From an uncultured Anaerococcus sp. (lineage in GTDB: Bacteria > Bacillota > Clostridia > Tissierellales > Peptoniphilaceae), in the NCBI GenBank assembly GCA_900550345.1, contig URRX01000031.1, forward strand, positions 1 through 11,586: a stretch of DNA of 11,586 nt. Reading direction: 5' to 3'. The number at the start of each line of letters is the position of its first letter. The first letter of the stretch is position 1. The notes beneath the pieces are model-generated. The model worked only from the letters and a program-made list of their open reading frames with translations, did not search any database and was not told the origin of the DNA. Position numbers and translations under genes: made by a program. Shown here one piece after another: positions 7,450 to 11,586 of this stretch.

Positions 7450-9441
7450 ATGAAAGACTGGAAAATTTTTGAAATTGATCCTTGGATAAAGGACTACAAA
7501 AATGATATAGACCTAAGGATGGAAGAATATAAAAAACAAAAAAATAGGCTTTTGAAAAAAGGCGAAAAATTGAAAGATTTTGCCAATGCCCACAATTATT
7601 ACGGTTTTCACAAAACAAAAACAGGCTGGATTTATAGAGAATGGGCACCAAATGCCAAGGGTCTATATCTAATTGGAGATTTTAATAATTGGGATAGACA
7701 TTCTCATCCTCTAAAAAAGATAAATGACGGTGATTGGGAAATTTTTATTAAAGGCATAAGAACTATCCCTCATAAATCTAGAGTTAAGGTTATGATTGAT
7801 TATGGGGAAAAACTCCAAGATAGGATTCCTCTTTTTGCAAGAAGGGTTGAAAGAGATGAAAATCAAGATTTCTCTGCTATAATAGAAAATCCTAGAAAAA
7901 AATTCAAATGGACTGACGAGAAGTTTAAGATTAAAAAAGATAATCTTTTAATTTATGAAGCTCATATTGGAATGGCTTGTGAAAGAGAGGGTGTTGGGAC
8001 TTATAAAGAATTTAAGAAAAATATTCTTCCAAGAATTAAAAAAGAAGGATATAATACAATCCAACTTATGGCTATAGCAGAACATCCTTACTATGGATCT
8101 TTTGGTTACCAAGTTTCCAATTTCTTTGCCCCATCTTCATGGTATGGAGAAAATTATGATTTAAAATCATTAATAAATACAGCTCACCAAATGGGTCTAA
8201 ATGTGATAATGGATTTAGTTCATTCTCATTCTGTAAAAAATACCCTTGAGGGAATCAATAGATTTGATGGAACAGATTTTCAATTTTTCCATGAAGGAGA
8301 TGAGGGTAACCATCCTGATTGGGATTCTAAATTATTTGATTATAATAAACCTGGAGTATGTCATTTTCTTCTTTCAAATATAAAATATTGGCTAGAAGAA
8401 TTTCATTTTGATGGATTTAGGTTTGATGGAGTAACTTCTATGATTTATAAAAATCATGGAAGAGGAGAAAGCTTTGACAATTATTCAAAATATTTTTCTA
8501 TGAATACTGATATTGAAGCTATAAATTATCTACAACTTGCCAATGAACTTATAAGAGAAGTTAAGAAAAATGCCATTACAATTGCTGAAGATATGTCTGC
8601 TATGCCAGGAATGTGTCTTCCAATAAAAGATGGTGGAATTGGTTTTGATTATAGACTTTCTATGGGAATGCCAGATTTTTGGGAAAAAGCCATAGAAAAG
8701 CGTGATGAAGATTGGGATATGGGAAGAATGTGGTATGAACTTTCAACTTATAGACCAGAAGAAAAAAGAATTTCTTATGTAGAAAGTCACGACCAAGCCC
8801 TTGTCGGTTCAAAAACTACAATTTTTAGACTTGCAGATTCTTCTATGTATTGGGATATGGAAAAGAAAACTCACAATATTGTTATAGATAGGGCCATTGC
8901 TCTTCATAAAATGATCAGATGGATTACAATTTCTATGGGAGCTGAAGGATATTTAAACTTTATGGGAAATGAATTTGGCCATCCTGAATGGATAGATTTT
9001 CCAAGAGAAGGAAATAATTATTCCTTCCATTATGCAAGACGTCTTTGGTCATTGGCAGATAATGATCTTTTAAAATATGACTGGCTTTTAAAATGGGATA
9101 AAAATATGCTTGATCAAATAAAAGAAGATGATCAGTTAGGAAATGATATTTTTAGGTTGTGGCTGGATAATGATAGGAAGGTTATTGCCTACAGAAATAA
9201 GGATATAGTTTATATTTTCAATTTCCACCCACAAAATTCCTACGATTCTTTCCAAGTGCCAATTCACGATAAGGGAAAATTTAAAGTAATATTAGATACT
9301 GATGATGAAGAATTTGGTGGACTTGGTAGGATTTCAAAAGATGTTATTTATGAATCTAAAAATTTAGAAAATACTGATTATGATGGAATTGAAATTTATA
9401 TCCCATCAAGAACAGCCCTCGCCTTAAAGAAGGTAGAATAA
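7450..9441 (+). CDS. glgB: 1,4-alpha-glucan branching enzyme, GH13, eukaryotic-type
   Basis: A 663-residue cytoplasmic enzyme that cuts alpha-1,4 glucan chains and re-attaches them as alpha-1,6 branches in glycogen. An N-terminal CBM48-like domain (about 45-150) includes YREWAPNAKGLYLIGDFNNWD (62-82). The GH13 barrel follows, with region I MDLVHSHS (254-261), region II DGFRFDGVTS with nucleophile Asp326, region III TIAEDM with acid/base Glu380, and region IV VESHDQ with Asp448. The C-terminal beta domain has NFHPQNSY (591-598) and IPSRTAL. HSHSVKN, ESHDQALVG, GYLNFMGNEFGHPEWIDFPR and FNFHPxxSY are characteristic of the GBE1/plant SBE group (GH13_8) rather than the usual bacterial GlgB (GH13_9). 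An AAGGGG site lies 7 bases before the start. The stop overlaps the next ATG (TAATG). No glgA, glgC or glgP is adjacent in this window. Confidence 0.93.
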   Translation: MKDWKIFEIDPWIKDYKNDIDLRMEEYKKQKNRLLKKGEKLKDFANAHNYYGFHKTKTGWIYREWAPNAKGLYLIGDFNNWDRHSHPLKKINDGDWEIFIKGIRTIPHKSRVKVMIDYGEKLQDRIPLFARRVERDENQDFSAIIENPRKKFKWTDEKFKIKKDNLLIYEAHIGMACEREGVGTYKEFKKNILPRIKKEGYNTIQLMAIAEHPYYGSFGYQVSNFFAPSSWYGENYDLKSLINTAHQMGLNVIMDLVHSHSVKNTLEGINRFDGTDFQFFHEGDEGNHPDWDSKLFDYNKPGVCHFLLSNIKYWLEEFHFDGFRFDGVTSMIYKNHGRGESFDNYSKYFSMNTDIEAINYLQLANELIREVKKNAITIAEDMSAMPGMCLPIKDGGIGFDYRLSMGMPDFWEKAIEKRDEDWDMGRMWYELSTYRPEEKRISYVESHDQALVGSKTTIFRLADSSMYWDMEKKTHNIVIDRAIALHKMIRWITISMGAEGYLNFMGNEFGHPEWIDFPREGNNYSFHYARRLWSLADNDLLKYDWLLKWDKNMLDQIKEDDQLGNDIFRLWLDNDRKVIAYRNKDIVYIFNFHPQNSYDSFQVPIHDKGKFKVILDTDDEEFGGLGRISKDVIYESKNLENTDYDGIEIYIPSRTALALKKVE

Positions 9442-9959
9442 TGAAAATAATTTGCTTAGGAGACTCCTTTACCCAAGGATATCTTGTAGAATGCAATAAT
9501 TACACCCGCTTTTTAACTAAGGCGGGTTTTGAAATTATAAATCTTGGTTTAAATGGTTCTACAAGTTCTGATATGGTTAAAAGGTATGAAAATATAAAAA
9601 ATAAATACAAAGATATAGATTATCTAATAATATTTGGTGGTTCAAATGATTTTTTGAATGGAGAAAGTGTAAATCTTGCATATTCTAATGTCAAAAGTAT
9701 ATTAGACTTATCGATAGCCAAAAAAAATCTAATAATTATCCCACCCCTTCTAGAAGAGGAAGATGTCTATCCAATTTATGCTTATGTAAATGAAAAAATA
9801 AATGATTTTGCAAATAAAATTTCTAGTTTAGATGCACTCATTTTAGATTCTAGAGAAATAAAACCCTACTATCTGGACGGACTTCATATGGGAAAGATTT
9901 TTCATCAAAAATTGGCAGAGAAAATTGAAAAAATAATAAAGGATGATATAGATGGATGA
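9441..9959 (+). CDS. Cytoplasmic SGNH/GDSL-family hydrolase
   Basis: A 172-residue single-domain protein with all SGNH blocks. Block I is CLGDSFTQG (Ser9 nucleophile). Gly39, in NLGLNGSTSSD, is the block II glycine. FGGSND (65-70) gives block III with Asn69. YLDGLHM (144-150) gives block V with Asp146 and His149. The family contains esterases, lipases, thioesterases and acyl or acetyl hydrolases, and the substrate cannot be read from sequence. There is no signal peptide or membrane anchor, so it is probably intracellular. The start overlaps the glgB stop by one base and is preceded by AAGGT. Its end overlaps the MscS-like gene by 8 bases. Removal of acyl groups from a sugar or lipid would be a guess. 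Codons 22-29 form a GC-rich hairpin, reported separately. Confidence 0.88.
   Translation: MKIICLGDSFTQGYLVECNNYTRFLTKAGFEIINLGLNGSTSSDMVKRYENIKNKYKDIDYLIIFGGSNDFLNGESVNLAYSNVKSILDLSIAKKNLIIIPPLLEEEDVYPIYAYVNEKINDFANKISSLDALILDSREIKPYYLDGLHMGKIFHQKLAEKIEKIIKDDIDG
9504..9530 (+). other. Terminator-like GC-rich hairpin inside the SGNH hydrolase gene
   Basis: ACCCGC (9504-9509) pairs with GCGGGT (9522-9527). One G-U and two A-U pairs extend the stem to 9 bp around a 6-base loop, and TTTT (9527-9530) follows. It spans codons 22-29, about 65 bases into the gene, and uses CGC (Arg) and GCG (Ala), which look rare here. It resembles a weak intrinsic terminator or attenuator, but the T run is short. 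The structure is seen; the function is inferred. Confidence 0.5.
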
Positions 9960-10818
9960 AATAAATGATATAGACAAAATGGTAGCCAAAAGCTCTTTAT
10001 TGCCTGAATTTATGAGAAATAAATTAGTGATAAATTTGATTTCGGTTTTTATTGTAGCTCTAATTTGTTTTCTAACCTTAAAACTTGTTCATAAAATCAT
10101 AATAAGATTTTTTAATAGGAATAAAAAGAAAATAAATAGAAATTCAGCAAAACTTGAAACCTTAATAAAGATATTTTATTCAACAGTTAGGGTAATAATA
10201 ATTTTCATAGCAATAACAATTATTTTGGACATATTTGGTATAAATACCTCAAGTTTAATAGCGACTGCAGGAATCGGAGGTATAGCAATAGCTCTTGGAG
10301 CTCAAACCTTGATAGCTGATTTTGTAAAAGGGATCTTTATAATATTTGATGATAAACTAAGAGTTGGAGAATGGGTTGTATGTTCTGGGGTAGAAGGAAC
10401 AGTTGAAGAAGTAAACCTTAGAATTACAAAAATAAGAGACTACAACGGATCTCTTCATATAATCCCAAATTCAAATATTACAAATGTTCAAAATTATAAT
10501 AGAGGAGCTCAAAGAAGTGAGGCGTATTTTTGCGTATCCAATGATACAAAACTTGAACAAGTGAAAGCTATGATTGAATCAGTATCACAAAAAATAAAAA
10601 ATATACCTGAATACAAAAATGTCTTTATAGAAGACCTTAGTTTTTTTGAAATTACAGAGTTTAAAGATTTCTCCTATACAGTAAGAGTAACATCACTTGT
10701 AAAAATCGGAACTCAGTGGGAGATTTCAAGAAAAATAAGAGAGCTAATAAAAATAGAAATGGAAGAAAGAAAAATAAAAAGCAGTTTATTGGAAGAAGAA
10801 ATATATGAAAAAATATAA
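9952..10818 (+). CDS. mscS: MscS-family small-conductance mechanosensitive channel
   Basis: A 288-residue membrane protein that would open under membrane tension to release solutes after osmotic downshock. Hydrophobic helices lie at about 25-50 (TM1), 72-96 (TM2) and 99-127 (TM3). TM3 carries the Gly/Ala-rich pore pattern IATAGIGGIAIALGAQTLIADFVKG. The MscS beta domain follows (about 132-178, LRVGEWVVCSGVEGTVEEVNLR and IIPNSNITNV), then an alpha/beta C-terminal domain ending in a charged helix. Size is close to E. coli MscS (286) and YkuT-type proteins. The start has AAAGGA 8 bases upstream and overlaps the SGNH gene end by 8 bases. The stop lies 14 bases inside the DUF951 gene. The gene call is firm, but which of the several MscS paralogues it corresponds to is not. 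Confidence 0.92.
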   Translation: MDEINDIDKMVAKSSLLPEFMRNKLVINLISVFIVALICFLTLKLVHKIIIRFFNRNKKKINRNSAKLETLIKIFYSTVRVIIIFIAITIILDIFGINTSSLIATAGIGGIAIALGAQTLIADFVKGIFIIFDDKLRVGEWVVCSGVEGTVEEVNLRITKIRDYNGSLHIIPNSNITNVQNYNRGAQRSEAYFCVSNDTKLEQVKAMIESVSQKIKNIPEYKNVFIEDLSFFEITEFKDFSYTVRVTSLVKIGTQWEISRKIRELIKIEMEERKIKSSLLEEEIYEKI

Positions 10819-11029
10819 ATTAAATGACATAGTAAGTCTGAAAAAGCCCCACCCATGTGGAGAAAATAAATGGAAAATAGAAAGAATGGGAGCAGATATG
10901 AAACTAAGATGCCTAGGTTGTGACAAATTAGTTTGGCTAAAAAGAATAGAATTTGACAAAAGAATCAGAAAAATACAAAACAAAGATGGAAAATTTGTTT
11001 CCATAGTAAATTACAATCCAGAAGATTAG
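10805..11029 (+). CDS. DUF951 family small cysteine-motif protein
   Basis: A 74-residue protein matching the DUF951 family of Firmicutes. KKPHPCG (13-19) and MKLRCLGCD (32-40) are the family's signature blocks. His16, Cys18, Cys36 and Cys39 could bind a metal such as zinc, but that is inference. It is basic, has no membrane segment or signal peptide, and its function is not established. It overlaps the upstream MscS-like gene by 14 bases, with GGAAGAAG before the start, so it is probably translationally coupled. DUF951 genes often lie beside MscS-family genes in related bacteria, from memory of genome neighbourhoods. Confidence 0.88.
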   Translation: MKKYKLNDIVSLKKPHPCGENKWKIERMGADMKLRCLGCDKLVWLKRIEFDKRIRKIQNKDGKFVSIVNYNPED

Positions 11030-11048
11030 AGGAGAAAAACAGGAATTA

Positions 11049-11586
11049 ATGATAAATGACCGAATAAAAAACAATTATATAAAAATAATAAATGAAAATT
11101 ATAGTGAATACAAAAACGACTACAAAAAATTACTAAAAAATAGAAAAGAATATGGGGCAACATATAAAGAAGAAGAAATCCCTACCTTATATGATGCGTA
11201 TTTTTATAACCAAGAAGACTATAAGATTTACGAAGACATGATAGATATATTTATGTCTATTGTAGAAAAAGTGACAAAAGAATACGTAGAAAATAAATCT
11301 TACAGAAAAATATTTGACCTAGACCCCTTAACAGAGAAATTGATATTAAAAGATCCAGGCTATAATATATCAACACCAATAGCAAGATTTGATGTAATGT
11401 ATGATGGTAGAGAAGATTATAAATTTTGTGAATTAAACACAGACGGCTCATCTGCAATGCTAGAAGATAAGTCCTTAGCAGATTTAATGAAAGAAACTAA
11501 AGCTATTGAAAAATTAAAAGAAAAATATGAAATAGAACATATAGATCTTTTACAAACTCTAGTAGATTCAATAGAAGATTTATATT
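11049..11586 (+). CDS. ATP-grasp family protein, glutathionylspermidine synthase-like, partial
   Basis: An open frame of 179 codons starts at ATG 11049 and runs off the right edge with no stop. AGGA (11041-11044) and a more distant GAGGAG (11029-11034) precede the start, 19 bases after the DUF951 stop. The N-terminal 60 residues are helical and Lys/Tyr-rich. The block at about residues 111-147 contains ARFDVMYDG and FCELNTDGSSAMLED. This recalls the pre-ATP-grasp part of glutathionylspermidine synthase-like and other circularly permuted ATP-grasp ligases, where an ELN-D motif lies near the substrate site. The ATP-binding half would lie beyond the window. Such enzymes join a carboxylate to an amine using ATP, but the substrates here are unknown and glutathionylspermidine itself is unlikely in an anaerobic Firmicute. 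The family assignment is moderate. Confidence 0.6.
   Translation, partial: MINDRIKNNYIKIINENYSEYKNDYKKLLKNRKEYGATYKEEEIPTLYDAYFYNQEDYKIYEDMIDIFMSIVEKVTKEYVENKSYRKIFDLDPLTEKLILKDPGYNISTPIARFDVMYDGREDYKFCELNTDGSSAMLEDKSLADLMKETKAIEKLKEKYEIEHIDLLQTLVDSIEDLY

Noticed and set aside
5583..7651. Minus-strand open frames inside the EF-G-like and branching-enzyme genes
   Set aside because: They are antisense shadows of strongly supported coding sequences, with no family resemblance or ribosome binding sites.
9010..9024. Near-palindrome around TAATTA in the branching enzyme gene
   Set aside because: The symmetry is imperfect, AT-rich and inside conserved coding sequence, so it is not considered significant.

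Overview
The window looks like ordinary chromosomal DNA from a low-GC (by eye roughly 30% G+C) Gram-positive bacterium of the Firmicutes. Arginine is almost always AGA and Shine-Dalgarno sequences are strong and purine-rich. TGA is a stop and TGG encodes Trp, which argues against mollicutes. The combination of a mannose-family PTS with ManO, a PreP-like M16C peptidase, a eukaryotic-type branching enzyme and a DUF951 protein suggests an anaerobic, fermentative Tissierellia/Clostridia relative such as Anaerococcus or Peptoniphilus. That taxonomic guess is inference. No mobile element, CRISPR array, tRNA or rRNA was seen.

Layout. Positions 1-1871 (minus strand) hold the N-terminal two thirds of a zinc metallopeptidase of the M16C/PreP family, running off the left edge. 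A 169-bp AT-rich divergent intergenic region (1872-2040) separates it from a compact plus-strand operon, manX-manY-manZ-manO (2041-5167). This operon encodes a complete mannose-class PTS permease (fused EIIAB, IIC, IID) plus the DUF956 accessory protein ManO, and it ends in a clear rho-independent terminator (5166-5189).

A second plus-strand transcription unit starts after about 175 bp. It holds an EF-G-like translational GTPase (start corrected to 5365), a GH13 glycogen branching enzyme of eukaryotic type, a cytoplasmic SGNH/GDSL hydrolase, an MscS-type mechanosensitive channel, a small DUF951 cysteine-motif protein, and the start of an ATP-grasp (glutathionylspermidine synthase-like) protein cut by the right edge. 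The last five genes are separated by no more than 19 bp, or overlap by 1, 8 and 14 bp, so they are probably co-transcribed and partly translationally coupled.

How it fits together. The PTS imports and phosphorylates hexoses (mannose, glucose or amino sugars). The branching enzyme builds alpha-1,6 branches in glycogen, a possible sink for such sugars, although no other glycogen gene is in the window. The other genes of the second unit have no obvious shared pathway. I found no convincing undescribed system. The points most worth a second look are small-scale: a perfect 12-bp inverted repeat just inside manO, a terminator-like GC-rich hairpin inside the SGNH gene, a palindrome in the EF-G-like leader resembling a LacI/CcpA-family operator, and the loss of the usual G3 histidine in the EF-G-like GTPase.
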